Origin: a virus
Virus record (IMG/VR): IMGVR_UViG_3300020172_002942
Coordinates: 1-61,944 of that record
DNA length: 61,944 nucleotides
Direction: 5' to 3' (one strand)
A program made the translations under genes and the position numbers. The notes beneath the pieces are model-generated. The model searched no databases, had not been told where the DNA came from, and saw nothing but the letters and a program-made list of their open reading frames with translations. Each line of letters starts with the position of its first letter. Within the stretch, counting starts at the first letter, position 1. Positions 49,736 through 57,487 of the stretch are shown here, piece after piece.

Positions 49736-50278
49736 TTAATATCTTTCAAAAAGGAATTTACCAACAAATGGATGAATTTTAAACATTCCATAATTCACAG
49801 CAATTCCTTGATTACATGAAATTACTAATTTGTGAAAACCTTTTAATTTCTCTCTAAATTCTTCTATATTATCATTCCCTTTATAATCTTTACATGTATT
49901 ACAACAAGGCATAAGATTATCATATTCCATTGATTCGGGCATCATTTTATCAACTTTCATATTATTTATTGTAATTCTTTGTCCACAATAAGCACAAAGA
50001 CCATCATATTTTTCGTATATTTTTTCTATATCCATTTTATGAGTTTGGTTGTAATATTCTTCTGATGTCATTTCGGAATCCCAATTAGTATATCCTTCAT
50101 TATAAGCATTTCTTATCTGCTCCTTTTCTTTTTCAAGTAGGTATTCTGCTAATGTTAAAACAACAGAATAAGCTATATTATGCCCATATTGATAAACAGT
50201 TAATTCACCATTTTCTTTACTTGATGGTATAATTTTACTTTCAATTTCATCCTTTAAAAATTGCATTGCTGTTTTCAT
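49736..50278 (-). CDS. HNH-like protein fused to a small phage domain
   Basis: 180 residues. The N-terminal ~80 residues (AEYLLEKEKEQIRNAYNEG, EEYYNQTHK) match the small proteins encoded at 59059 and 59344. The C-terminal part has CAYCG (Cys95, Cys98) and CCNTC (Cys126, Cys129), the zinc pair of an HNH nuclease, with VDKMMPES between them. In active HNH enzymes that Lys111 is normally the first catalytic His (DHI.P), so this copy may be inactive or divergent. Looks like capture of an HNH domain by a resident gene. Confidence 0.6.
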   Translation of the reverse strand: MKTAMQFLKDEIESKIIPSSKENGELTVYQYGHNIAYSVVLTLAEYLLEKEKEQIRNAYNEGYTNWDSEMTSEEYYNQTHKMDIEKIYEKYDGLCAYCGQRITINNMKVDKMMPESMEYDNLMPCCNTCKDYKGNDNIEEFREKLKGFHKLVISCNQGIAVNYGMFKIHPFVGKFLFERY

Positions 50279-50281
50279 AGG

Positions 50282-50611
50282 TTATTTGTTTTCAGCTTTT
50301 GTAAGCCATTCATTAAACCTTTCATAAATGTTGTGTATGTCATCTATTTCTTCATCTTTCCAATAAAATTTACCATTGCTTATTTTCATAACTGGTTTAA
50401 CTTCATTATCTAATTTAAAATAAATGCTATTTGCAGGAACTAAGTCTATTGCTTCTTTTTCTTGTAAAGCGTATAAATTAGCTGCCTTAATAATATCTGG
50501 GCTAGTTAATGCTAATTTGCAAGCACCTCTAAATTCTCCAAAATTTTGTACGCTTTTTTCATTTGCATACTTATTTATAAGTTCCCAACATTCATTACTT
50601 AATTCTTTCAT
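50282..50611 (-). CDS. Hypothetical protein
   Basis: 109 residues, helical N-terminus (CWELINKYANEKSVQNFGEF) and a beta segment (YFKLDNEVKPVMKISNGKFYW). No family recognised. The leader AAACAAATAACCT before its ATG is nearly the same as that of the next gene downstream. Confidence 0.6.
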   Translation of the reverse strand: MKELSNECWELINKYANEKSVQNFGEFRGACKLALTSPDIIKAANLYALQEKEAIDLVPANSIYFKLDNEVKPVMKISNGKFYWKDEEIDDIHNIYERFNEWLTKAENK

Positions 50612-50614
50612 AGG

Positions 50615-50806
50615 TTATTTGTTTAAGTTTTCAGATGTGCCACAAGTACCACTAAATCCAATAGACTTATGTGTTACGTTTTCAAAAACTAAATCTAAAT
50701 GTTGTTTAATCATTTGTACCTGTGTTTCATCAAGTGATTGTAAATTAGATTTCTTTGATAATTCAAAAAAACCTTGCAGCCAATAAGCAAATTCAAGTGA
50801 GTTCAT
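50615..50806 (-). CDS. Conserved small phage protein (AYWLQGFFEL type)
   Basis: 63 residues. FAYWLQGFFELSKK and ETQVQMIKQHLDLVFENVT are the signature of a widespread phage family of unknown function in which W-LQG-FFE and QHL-LVF are conserved. The C-terminus (GFSGTCGTSENLNK) is unusual. First gene of the leftward operon, opposite gene 50892. Confidence 0.75.
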   Translation of the reverse strand: MNSLEFAYWLQGFFELSKKSNLQSLDETQVQMIKQHLDLVFENVTHKSIGFSGTCGTSENLNK

Positions 50807-50828
50807 GGTTTATATGTTTGATTTACCA

Positions 50829-50836
50829 CAAAGCTA
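50829..50836 (-). promoter_or_regulatory. Leftward promoter box TAGCTTTG
   Basis: On the minus strand TAGCTTTG fits TAnnTTTG and lies 22 bases before the ATG at 50806. The sequence upstream is the AT repeat ATTTAATTAAATTAATTA found at other early promoters. No TTTG at the -33 distance. Confidence 0.5.
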
Positions 50837-50879
50837 TATAATTAATTTAATTAAATTAAATAAATATTAATAAAATTAT

Positions 50880-50887
50880 TACCTTTG
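50880..50887 (+). promoter_or_regulatory. Rightward promoter box TACCTTTG
   Basis: TACCTTTG on the plus strand ends only four bases before the ATG at 50892, so a transcript from it would be almost leaderless. Divergent from the box at 50829-50836 and sharing the AT-rich element at 50840-50862 between them. Confidence 0.5.
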
Positions 50888-50891
50888 GCGT

Positions 50892-51269
50892 ATGAAAATA
50901 GAAGTCAGCATAGGTGAAGTGGTAGATAAATATACCATCTTAACCATAAAAAAGCTATTCATTCATGACAGTGAAAAGCTTGCAAACATTGAGAAAGAGT
51001 GGAAGTTAATCAAATCTTCATTGGTCAAAAAGTACCCAGAAACCTTAACAGATCCATTTACCCAAGAGCTTTATGATATTAACAAAAAATTATGGAAAGT
51101 AGAAGATGATATAAGGGATTGTGAACATAAAAGCTATTTTGGTGAGAAGTTTGTGGAATTGGCCAGAGAAGTTTACCAATTAAATGATGTCAGAGCCATA
51201 ATTAAAAAGCAAATAAACCAAAAGTATGGTTCGGAACTCATAGAAGAAAAATCGTATAAACAACACTAA
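50892..51269 (+). CDS. DUF6165 family protein
   Basis: 125 residues. VSIGEVVDKYTILTIKK, LYDINKKLWKVEDDIRD and VYQLNDVRAIIKKQIN, ending GSELIEEKSY, fit DUF6165 along the whole length. In bacteria members lie in surface-polysaccharide and glycosyltransferase loci. The two glycosyltransferase genes directly downstream agree with that. No catalytic motif; probably a helical scaffold or regulator of sugar transfer (inference). Confidence 0.75.
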   Translation: MKIEVSIGEVVDKYTILTIKKLFIHDSEKLANIEKEWKLIKSSLVKKYPETLTDPFTQELYDINKKLWKVEDDIRDCEHKSYFGEKFVELAREVYQLNDVRAIIKKQINQKYGSELIEEKSYKQH

Positions 51270-51272
51270 TTT

Positions 51273-52205
51273 ATGAAAAACCTCAGATTTATCTGTGCAC
51301 AGCCAACATCTCTATTTTATGCTTGGCAAGTAGAAGTATTAGTAAACAACTTTATGGATATGGGTATCAACCCTAATAATATTGATATTGTAAGTTGGAA
51401 AGTCAATGGTGTAATACCTGTGGAGTGGGTAAAGCTTACTCAAAAATACCCCGTTAACTTCCATTTTTATAACGATACTAGAGAAACAAAACATTACATT
51501 TCCTCAATCCGTCCAAACATATTAAAACAGCATTTTGAGGCACACCCTGAATTACAAAATGAAGCCATATTCTACCATGATTGTGATATAGTATTCACTA
51601 AACCAATTGATTGGAAACAATTTTTAGAGGATGATAAATGGTATGGTTCTGATACAAGATGGTATATTGCCCATAGTTATATTTTAAGTAAAGGCCAGGA
51701 CATAATGGATAAAATGTGTGAAATAGTAGGCATAGAAGAGTCAATCATTAGGGATAATGAGCTTAACTCAATCGGGGCCCAGTATTTAATGAAAGGCATT
51801 AATGCAGAATTTTGGGCTAATGTAGAAAGAGATTGCGAAATTTTATATAAAGACATAAGTGCTTTAAGTAATATTAAAAAGTCCCAAGATCCTAGTTATC
51901 ATGAATTACAGATATGGTGTGCGGATATGTGGGCAGTCCTTTGGAATGGGTGGAAATTAGGCAAAGAAACGGTTTGCCATCCTGATTTAGAGTTTGCATG
52001 GGGGACTAGTTCGGAAAGCGATTTTGATAGGTTAAATATATTGCACAATGCAGGTGTTGTTTCTGCCGATGATGGATTATTTTACAAAGCAAATTTCATG
52101 AATCAATTGCCATATAATCGTAATTTGAATATAAAGGAGGGGACAGCTTCCAAAAAATATTATGAAATTATTCAGAAAATAGAGAAAAAATCAGTTTTAA
52201 TATGA
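51273..52205 (+). CDS. GT-A-like glycosyltransferase
   Basis: 310 residues. AIFYHDCDIVFTKPIDW carries a DxD motif (Asp103, Asp105) on a typical strand for metal-bound sugar nucleotide. RFICAQPTSLFYAWQVEVLVNNFM is the GT-A start, and WGTSSESDFDRLNILHNAGV is a plausible acceptor loop. Donor and acceptor cannot be read from the sequence. It overlaps the next gene by four bases. Confidence 0.65.
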   Translation: MKNLRFICAQPTSLFYAWQVEVLVNNFMDMGINPNNIDIVSWKVNGVIPVEWVKLTQKYPVNFHFYNDTRETKHYISSIRPNILKQHFEAHPELQNEAIFYHDCDIVFTKPIDWKQFLEDDKWYGSDTRWYIAHSYILSKGQDIMDKMCEIVGIEESIIRDNELNSIGAQYLMKGINAEFWANVERDCEILYKDISALSNIKKSQDPSYHELQIWCADMWAVLWNGWKLGKETVCHPDLEFAWGTSSESDFDRLNILHNAGVVSADDGLFYKANFMNQLPYNRNLNIKEGTASKKYYEIIQKIEKKSVLI

Positions 52206-53065
52206 TAATTACAAAAGCCACTTATGGAGGGGTAGATTGTACTAATATATTACAAAGCAAGATAGTAGCTGATAAGCTAGTAATTAGGGCAAATAATGAT
52301 ATAATTGGTGATCCTGCTGTGGGGCAAGTAAAATATTTGGAAATTGAATTTGAGGATGGTTTTCAGGCACAAATCAGAGAAGGCAATACATTTGTTTATC
52401 CTGAATCAAAGAATAGAAAATTGGGCATATTTTACTCAAATAACAACAATCATAATATTTGGCCTGCAATATATAAATCATTAGATACGATAAAAGAAGC
52501 AAGTGATGGGGTAGCTGATATTGTGGTGTGTACTTGGGAGTTTATGCCAGGTGTACCTTTCCATCAATTTAATAGTTGGTACACTAGCCAATCTCACTTA
52601 AATCAACTGTTGCAAATAATGCAATGCCTTTACATTGCTAAAACAATGGGACAATACGAATATGTTTCTTTCCTTGAACATGATGTAATGTACCCGAAGG
52701 GCTACTTTGATTTCCCTGATTTCCCTTCGGGTAAAGTGCTAACCAATATGAACTATGGCGGTGTTTGTAAAGATGGTTGGCAAAAAAGAAAGCAAAATGA
52801 TGAGCCATTTCATCAAATGACTATGAGATTAGAAGATGCAATTGAGCATTGTTTATCAATATTGCCAAATGCTTTAGTTACAAATAGTGGAATGATAGAA
52901 ACCCAAAAATTGAAAAGAATTCAATGGGAATGTGCAAATGAACCAGTTCATATTAACCATGGGGTACATTTTACAAGCCACAATTCTATTTACGACAAAA
53001 ATAATTTAACAGAAAACCACCCATATTGGGGGAATATTAATAATTATAAAAATTTATTTATATGA
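52202..53065 (+). CDS. Glycosyltransferase-like protein with N-terminal beta domain
   Basis: 287 residues. Residues 1-~67 (ITKATYGGVDCTNILQSKIV, IIGDPAVGQVKYLEIEF) resemble the small domain seen in DUF3395/DnaJ-like C-terminal regions (ITKA.YGg.DvT... GDP..G..K.L.v), often fused to carbohydrate-binding or glycosyltransferase proteins. From ~72 a GT-like domain follows, with YVSFLEHDVMYPKGYF holding an acidic EHD (Glu159-Asp161) in place of DxD, and VHINHGVHFTSH near the end. Role in surface-sugar modification inferred from neighbours. Confidence 0.6.
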   Translation: MIITKATYGGVDCTNILQSKIVADKLVIRANNDIIGDPAVGQVKYLEIEFEDGFQAQIREGNTFVYPESKNRKLGIFYSNNNNHNIWPAIYKSLDTIKEASDGVADIVVCTWEFMPGVPFHQFNSWYTSQSHLNQLLQIMQCLYIAKTMGQYEYVSFLEHDVMYPKGYFDFPDFPSGKVLTNMNYGGVCKDGWQKRKQNDEPFHQMTMRLEDAIEHCLSILPNALVTNSGMIETQKLKRIQWECANEPVHINHGVHFTSHNSIYDKNNLTENHPYWGNINNYKNLFI

Positions 53066-53280
53066 ACAAAGTAAAGGAAATCTTGTTATCCTACATGGCA
53101 GCCATGAATCCAACAGAGGAGCAAAAGGAATTAGCTGAAAAAAGGCTTAATACCTGCGTGGAATGTGAACATTGGGTACAAAACCCAGCAAGATGCGGTC
53201 TATGTGGTTGTCTTACAAAGGGTAAGGTTTTTACCCCTAGAGGTGCGGATGCTTGCCCTGCTCATAAATGGTCTGAGTAA
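53062..53280 (+). CDS. Small zinc-binding protein
   Basis: 72 residues. CVECEHW and CGLCGCLTKGKVFTP plus GADACPAHKW place six Cys and two His in a zinc-ribbon-like arrangement. The type is common in phages beside glycosyltransferases, without a known function. Overlaps the upstream gene by four bases and closes the cluster. Confidence 0.65.
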   Translation: MNKVKEILLSYMAAMNPTEEQKELAEKRLNTCVECEHWVQNPARCGLCGCLTKGKVFTPRGADACPAHKWSE

Positions 53281-53299
53281 AAATATTTTCAATTTAACA

Positions 53300-53327
53300 T
53301 AATATAACTAAATTAATCTTATATTTG
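53300..53327 (+). promoter_or_regulatory. Late promoter of the lysis genes
   Basis: TAATATAACTA (53300-53310), nine bases, TATATTTG (53320-53327), then GTAAAAAATT. It matches the fibre promoter at 40149-40176 in both elements and spacing. The ATG of the first lysis-region gene is at 53341. Confidence 0.7.
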
Positions 53328-53340
53328 GTAAAAAATTGAC

Positions 53341-53520
53341 ATGACCAATACTCAAGGGGATGTATCTGCAACAATTAGTATTTTAGGTGCGGTTGTTACA
53401 ATAAGTAGCATACAGCCAATTATAAGTCTTTTTGCAGGCTTGGTGGCAATAGTTTCAGGTATTTTTGCAATAAGATATTACTATTGGAAAACTAAACACT
53501 TGAACAATGACAAGCATTAA
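53341..53520 (+). CDS. Small membrane protein, holin-like
   Basis: 59 residues. Two hydrophobic stretches (ISILGAVVTISSIQPII and LFAGLVAIVSGIFAIRYYY) and a basic tail (KTKHLNNDKH) give one or two membrane helices. It directly follows the late promoter and overlaps the next gene by 14 bases. Fits a small holin or pinholin-like factor; the protein at 55023 is the stronger holin candidate. Confidence 0.55.
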   Translation: MTNTQGDVSATISILGAVVTISSIQPIISLFAGLVAIVSGIFAIRYYYWKTKHLNNDKH

Positions 53521-54073
53521 GAATATACTTATAGTCTTATTACTTTTAGTAATAGGATTTTTTATTTTTAGTGATCCTAAGTATATTGGGCCAGGCAGTT
53601 CTACCACTATAGTTACCAAAAGAGATACACTTTACAAGATAGATACATTGTTGAAATACAAGAAAGGGAATGATATCCCTTTTGTCGTTTTAGATACTTT
53701 ATATCAAATTGATCAAGTGCATGTTCATGATACCACTTACATAGTAAACGATTACAATAAAGTTAAAGTATATTCAGATACTTTGCGTATAAATACGGAT
53801 AATAGCGTATATATTCAAGATACAATTAGTCAAAATAAAATCATTGGTAGGTTCTACAAAGCTAACTTAACTGAAAAAACTATAGTTGTTACTAATGATA
53901 TATACCATAAGCCTAAGAATGAACTTTTTGTGGGATTAATTGGTGATTTAAGACGTTTTGATAATAAAATAGGTGTTGGAGTTGGATTAAATTATAAGAA
54001 ACAAAAAGAGGCTTATACTTTGAATTTTACTACCAATCAAATTAGTTTCGGATTGTATAAAAAATTATTTTAA
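53507..54073 (+). CDS. Membrane-anchored periplasmic protein, lysis region
   Basis: 188 residues. One N-terminal membrane helix (NILIVLLLLVIGFFIF, about residues 6-21) is followed by a Thr/Tyr/Asp-rich extracytoplasmic part of repeated short strands (KRDTLYKIDTLLKYKKG, VHDTTYIVNDYNKVK) and an outer-membrane-like last strand (GLNYKKQKEAYTLNF). Similar proteins occur with lysis genes of phages of Bacteroidota. An i-spanin-like role is possible. Confidence 0.55.
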   Translation: MTSIKNILIVLLLLVIGFFIFSDPKYIGPGSSTTIVTKRDTLYKIDTLLKYKKGNDIPFVVLDTLYQIDQVHVHDTTYIVNDYNKVKVYSDTLRINTDNSVYIQDTISQNKIIGRFYKANLTEKTIVVTNDIYHKPKNELFVGLIGDLRRFDNKIGVGVGLNYKKQKEAYTLNFTTNQISFGLYKKLF

Positions 54074-54379
54074 ATGGCAACAAGCAAAAAAACAAGCATA
54101 ACTCCATCTTTATTACCAATGGATTTTAAAACATTCGCTAAAAATCCTGTAGTAGCTACTTTATTTATTGTATTAGGTGCTATTGGGTATTTGTATATTG
54201 ATGTTAAGAGTACATTTAAGGAACAAGCTGTGTCGCAAGGATTTAGAATTGAAAAAATTGAAGGCAGATTAGATATTGTTCAAGATGCATTAAGAAGAAG
54301 TGATTCTATTAAAGCAGTTACCAGTACTCAATTAAGTACATTGAGAGAAATGGGTGCAATAAAATCAACTATAAAATAA
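54074..54379 (+). CDS. Single-pass membrane protein with coiled coil
   Basis: 101 residues. A membrane helix at about 27-44 (NPVVATLFIVLGAIGYLYI) is followed by a coiled coil (GFRIEKIEGRLDIVQDALRRS). N-terminus basic and Ser/Thr-rich. Topology fits an i-spanin or antiholin. Starts at the stop of the previous gene and its last base overlaps the next ATG. Confidence 0.55.
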   Translation: MATSKKTSITPSLLPMDFKTFAKNPVVATLFIVLGAIGYLYIDVKSTFKEQAVSQGFRIEKIEGRLDIVQDALRRSDSIKAVTSTQLSTLREMGAIKSTIK

Positions 54380-54717
54380 TGAAATATTTATTTGTTATAT
54401 TGATTGTGGGTATGTATGGGTGTCAAAATATAACAGCTCAAAGTAAAGATAAAACTTTGGAGAAAGATGCAGATTTTGAAAAGTTGATGAAACAAGTTAA
54501 AGAAAATGATCAATTGACTTTTAAAATAAGTGCTGACGCAACTGATGAACAAAAGCAAATAGTAGAAGAAACAGTTAATAAAATAGTTGCATTGAAAGAA
54601 GAAAATAAAGACTTAAAAGAACAGTTAAATGAAACAAAAGCAAAACTTGATAATGCTAGTATTGATACTCTTATCCCATTCACTCTTAGCCCAATATCCA
54701 ATAAAAAGGATTTTTAA
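54379..54717 (+). CDS. Lipoprotein-like coiled-coil protein (spanin candidate)
   Basis: 112 residues. YLFVILIVGMYGC gives a short signal with Cys15 as a possible lipid-attachment site, although the -3 to -1 residues are not ideal. The body has a long coiled coil (VNKIVALKEENKDLKEQLNE). The 3' end overlaps another exported coiled-coil gene by 89 bases in a different frame, the arrangement known for Rz/Rz1-type spanin pairs. Confidence 0.55.
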   Translation: MKYLFVILIVGMYGCQNITAQSKDKTLEKDADFEKLMKQVKENDQLTFKISADATDEQKQIVEETVNKIVALKEENKDLKEQLNETKAKLDNASIDTLIPFTLSPISNKKDF

Positions 54718-55018
54718 GGGTGATTCGGTGGTAATAATGAAGGTATCTCAAGCTGACACAATTAATTTGCTTTATAAAAATTATAATGATACGATAAACG
54801 ATTTAAAAAATTCAATAAAAATTAAAAAATTATTAGTAGATAGTTTAAATATTGAAATTTCGGATTTAAATATAAAAAAAGAAAATTATAAAATAAGATA
54901 TGAAGAACGATTAAAAATGCCTACGAAATACCAATATCACGATGATGGTTGGGATTTTGCACAAAAATTAGTATTAGTTGGTATTATCGCTTTGCAATTT
55001 TTTACAATAAAAAGATAA
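54629..55018 (+). CDS. Exported coiled-coil protein, overlapping spanin candidate
   Basis: 129 residues from ATG 54629; a second in-frame ATG at 54650 (MLVLILLSHSLLAQ) would begin a clean signal peptide. Then come a coiled coil (NLLYKNYNDTINDLKNS, VDSLNIEISDLN) and a C-terminal membrane helix (FAQKLVLVGIIALQFFTI, about 108-126). It begins inside the upstream gene in another frame. With that gene it could bridge both membranes at the end of lysis (inference). Confidence 0.55.
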   Translation: MKQKQNLIMLVLILLSHSLLAQYPIKRIFKGDSVVIMKVSQADTINLLYKNYNDTINDLKNSIKIKKLLVDSLNIEISDLNIKKENYKIRYEERLKMPTKYQYHDDGWDFAQKLVLVGIIALQFFTIKR

Positions 55019-55022
55019 AAAT

Positions 55023-55250
55023 ATGAAACAATTTTTTTGTGATGAAACAGGTCAATTAAGTATGAAGCGTATATGTGGTTTGCTTTGTACCATAGCTTTA
55101 TGTACCACTATGTACCATAATAGCTTTAGTGATGAGCATACGGCTCCATCTCCAGTATTGGTAGAATCAGTAGCTTTATTAGCTTTTGGATGCCTAGGTT
55201 TAACAGCAGTAGAAAAAATATTTAAAAAAGAAAATAAAACTGAAGAATAA
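55023..55250 (+). CDS. Holin
   Basis: 75 residues. Two membrane helices, ICGLLCTIALCTTMY (about 17-31) and VESVALLAFGCLGLTAV (about 47-63), a short loop with SFSDEHTAPSP, and a charged tail KIFKKENKTEE: a class II holin layout. The N-terminus QFFCDETGQLSMKR is typical of holins in phages of Bacteroidota. The endolysin gene starts one base into its stop codon overlap (TAATG), so the two are coupled. Confidence 0.75.
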   Translation: MKQFFCDETGQLSMKRICGLLCTIALCTTMYHNSFSDEHTAPSPVLVESVALLAFGCLGLTAVEKIFKKENKTEE

Positions 55251-55888
55251 TGATAACAGCAGATCAACTAAAGAAAATTTGTCCTAATCTTAAATTAGAA
55301 AGAGCCACTACATTGGCAGAACTTATCAATAAGGTATGCCCTAAATATGGTATTGACAACCCAGCAAGATTGCAAGCTTTTATTGCACAAATTGCACATG
55401 AAAGCGGGGAGTTTACAATTAAGCAAGAAAATATGAATTACACCACTCCTGCAAGACTTGTAGCTATATGGCCATCAAGATTTAATTTGACTGGAGAGGG
55501 TGGTAAAGCAAATGCTAACAACTATGTTCGTAATGCAGAAAAATTAGCTAACAAAGTTTATGCTAATAGAATGGGTAATGGCGATGCAGAAAGCGGTGAT
55601 GGTTACAGATACAGAGGTGGTGGATATATGCAATTAACTGGTAAAGAATCTTATGAGGCTTATGCAAAACATATTGGTATGGATATAGCAGAAGCAGCTA
55701 AGTTAGTTCACGATACGGATGAATATGCATTGGATTCAGCATGTTGGGAATACGCAATTGATAAGAAATTGAACGATGATGCTGATGCGAAAGATTTTGT
55801 TACCATAACAAAAAGAATTAATGGTGGCACGATTGGTTTGACTGAAAGATTAAAATACTATAAGCAGGCACAACAGGTCATCGTTTAA
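55250..55888 (+). CDS. GH19 chitinase-like endolysin
   Basis: 212 residues. FIAQIAHESGEFTIKQEN holds the catalytic Glu (Glu51; Glu54 second) and YRYRGGGYMQLTGKESY (119-135) is the conserved substrate-binding segment of family 19 glycoside hydrolases. ITKRINGGTIGLTER closes the fold. No signal peptide, so it needs the holin upstream to reach the peptidoglycan. The overlapping TAATG start and the lysis neighbours confirm its role. Confidence 0.9.
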   Translation: MITADQLKKICPNLKLERATTLAELINKVCPKYGIDNPARLQAFIAQIAHESGEFTIKQENMNYTTPARLVAIWPSRFNLTGEGGKANANNYVRNAEKLANKVYANRMGNGDAESGDGYRYRGGGYMQLTGKESYEAYAKHIGMDIAEAAKLVHDTDEYALDSACWEYAIDKKLNDDADAKDFVTITKRINGGTIGLTERLKYYKQAQQVIV

Positions 55889-55897
55889 AATAAACAT

Positions 55898-56905
55898 ATG
55901 GCATCCACAAATGGTAATGCAGACATTTCAAGGGAATACAGGAATAAATATCCTGATATGCCTTCAAAGAAATTAGCTCGGATTATTTACAACGAAAATA
56001 ATTTAGCTTTTAAAAATTGGGAATCGGCTTTATCTTCATTAAGATATATTGAAGGTAAGTTTGGTGAAAAACACCGATCTCATGCTACCGTAAAAAATAG
56101 TGAATTTTTAAAAGAAGAAGCTAGACCCTATAACCCATATAAATTGCCAGCTTCGGACGAAACAGCGTTTGAGCCATTTGTATTTAAAGGGCACAAGAGA
56201 ATTCTAATTCTTTCCGATATACACGTGCCATATCATAGCATAGATGCCATAACCGCAGCTTTACAATATGCTAAGAAAAGTAAACCTGACGCTTTACTTT
56301 TAAACGGAGATACTATAGACTGCCATCGTTTAAGCCGATTTATAAAAGACCCAAAGAAGCGTAACTTTAAACTAGAATTAGACACATTCAAGGCTTTGTT
56401 TGATGTGTTTGAGAAAGAGTTAAAGTGCAAGATATATTTTAAAATAGGCAACCACGAAGAAAGATACGAGCATTTCCTGTATGAAAAAGCAGGTGAGTTA
56501 GTAGGCATAGAGGAGTTTGAGTTTGAAAATATCATCAAGGCTAGGGCCAGAGGCATAGAAATTATTGGGGACAAGAGGCCAATGAAGCTAAACAATTTGT
56601 GGGGAATTCATGGCCACGAGTACGTAGGTGGTATTTCTGCCCCTGTTAACCCCGCTAGAGGCTTATTTTTAAAAGCCAAGGTAAGTACCTTCCAAGGCCA
56701 CAACCACCAAACAAGCGAGCATACAGAGCCAACATTGACAGGTAAGATGGTTACAACGTGGTCATTGGGTTGCCTATCCGAATTGCACCCAGCGTATATG
56801 CCATTGAACAAATGGAACCATGGCTTTGCAGAGATAGATTTAGATCCAAACGGGGAAGACTTTGAGTTTCATAATAAGCGTATCTTTAAGGGTAAAATAT
56901 TGTAA
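55898..56905 (+). CDS. Calcineurin-like metallophosphoesterase
   Basis: 335 residues. All metallophosphoesterase motifs are present: SDIH (Asp107, His109), NGD (Asp138), GNHE (184-187), GIHGHE (237-241) and GHNH (267-270). The ~95-residue N-terminal part (SREYRNKYPDMPSKKLARII) looks like a helix-turn-helix-type module, as in other phage versions. Substrate unknown; nucleotides, RNA 2',3'-ends or phosphoproteins are all possible. Placed after the endolysin in the late operon. Confidence 0.85.
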   Translation: MASTNGNADISREYRNKYPDMPSKKLARIIYNENNLAFKNWESALSSLRYIEGKFGEKHRSHATVKNSEFLKEEARPYNPYKLPASDETAFEPFVFKGHKRILILSDIHVPYHSIDAITAALQYAKKSKPDALLLNGDTIDCHRLSRFIKDPKKRNFKLELDTFKALFDVFEKELKCKIYFKIGNHEERYEHFLYEKAGELVGIEEFEFENIIKARARGIEIIGDKRPMKLNNLWGIHGHEYVGGISAPVNPARGLFLKAKVSTFQGHNHQTSEHTEPTLTGKMVTTWSLGCLSELHPAYMPLNKWNHGFAEIDLDPNGEDFEFHNKRIFKGKIL

Positions 56906-56909
56906 TCCC

Positions 56910-57332
56910 ATGAAGCCAAAGTTATATAAAACATATACATATAAGATACCAACCTTTTATGTTACTATGAAAATAATGGTAGCTGAAAAGATGTCCCACA
57001 TGCTTTCGGATAAAATATTTGAATTAGATGAAAATAAAGATAACTACGCAAAAACTGCTGCCGCAATGTGTCTTACATATAAGGACGATATATACCTTTG
57101 TTTACCAAACGAAGGCAAATTTGCCACTGAATTTATGTTTCATGAGATAATACACGCTAAAAACTTTGTTTATTCAAAAAGAGGAGTAAAGCTTGATGTA
57201 GATAATGATGAGAATGAGGCATACCTTGTCCAGTATATTTATAGCAAATGTGAGGACGCCAAAAAGAAATTCGCTAAATTTATATTAAATTCTCAAAAGC
57301 CTACTGATGAAAGCGTACCGAGTATATTTTAA
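56910..57332 (+). CDS. Small HExxH metallopeptidase-like protein
   Basis: 140 residues from ATG 56910. An upstream in-frame ATG at 56862 lies inside the phosphoesterase gene and is less likely. FMFHEIIHAKNFVYSKRG contains HExxH (His78-His82), and the following VDNDENEAYLVQYI provides a downstream Glu as likely third ligand, so it resembles minigluzincins or SprT-like short peptidases. No signal peptide: probably intracellular. Ends inside the next small gene. Confidence 0.65.
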   Translation: MKPKLYKTYTYKIPTFYVTMKIMVAEKMSHMLSDKIFELDENKDNYAKTAAAMCLTYKDDIYLCLPNEGKFATEFMFHEIIHAKNFVYSKRGVKLDVDNDENEAYLVQYIYSKCEDAKKKFAKFILNSQKPTDESVPSIF

Positions 57333-57477
57333 AAAAAACGGCATAAACCTAACTAAAATGGTCTATGCCGAATCTTTATTAGAAGTGCTTAATCAGTTCA
57401 AGGGGATTGATGTTTTAATGGTTAAGGAAATAGATGTGTTGCCAGACGGGGACATTGATATTATATCGTTGAATTAA
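57307..57477 (+). CDS. Small hypothetical protein (56 aa)
   Basis: 56 residues: MKAYRVYFKKNGINLTKMVY, AESLLEVLNQFKGID, VLPDGDIDIISLN. Overlaps the end of the metallopeptidase gene by 26 bases in another frame and the convergent gene by 17 bases. The strand-helix-strand pattern and tidy ends support it. Function unknown. Confidence 0.6.
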   Translation: MKAYRVYFKKNGINLTKMVYAESLLEVLNQFKGIDVLMVKEIDVLPDGDIDIISLN

Positions 57478-57487
57478 CAATATCAAT
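57454..57487. terminator. Convergent terminator hairpin
   Basis: ATTGATATT (57454-57462) and AATATCAAT (57479-57487) form a perfect 9-bp AT-rich stem with a 16-base loop (inner GTT/AAC). It covers the overlapping ends of the convergent genes. AT-rich stem, so strength is uncertain. Confidence 0.45.

Noticed and set aside
56862-56909. Earlier start for the small HExxH gene
   Set aside because: The extra 16 residues are encoded within the phosphoesterase gene; ATG at 56910 directly after that gene fits better.
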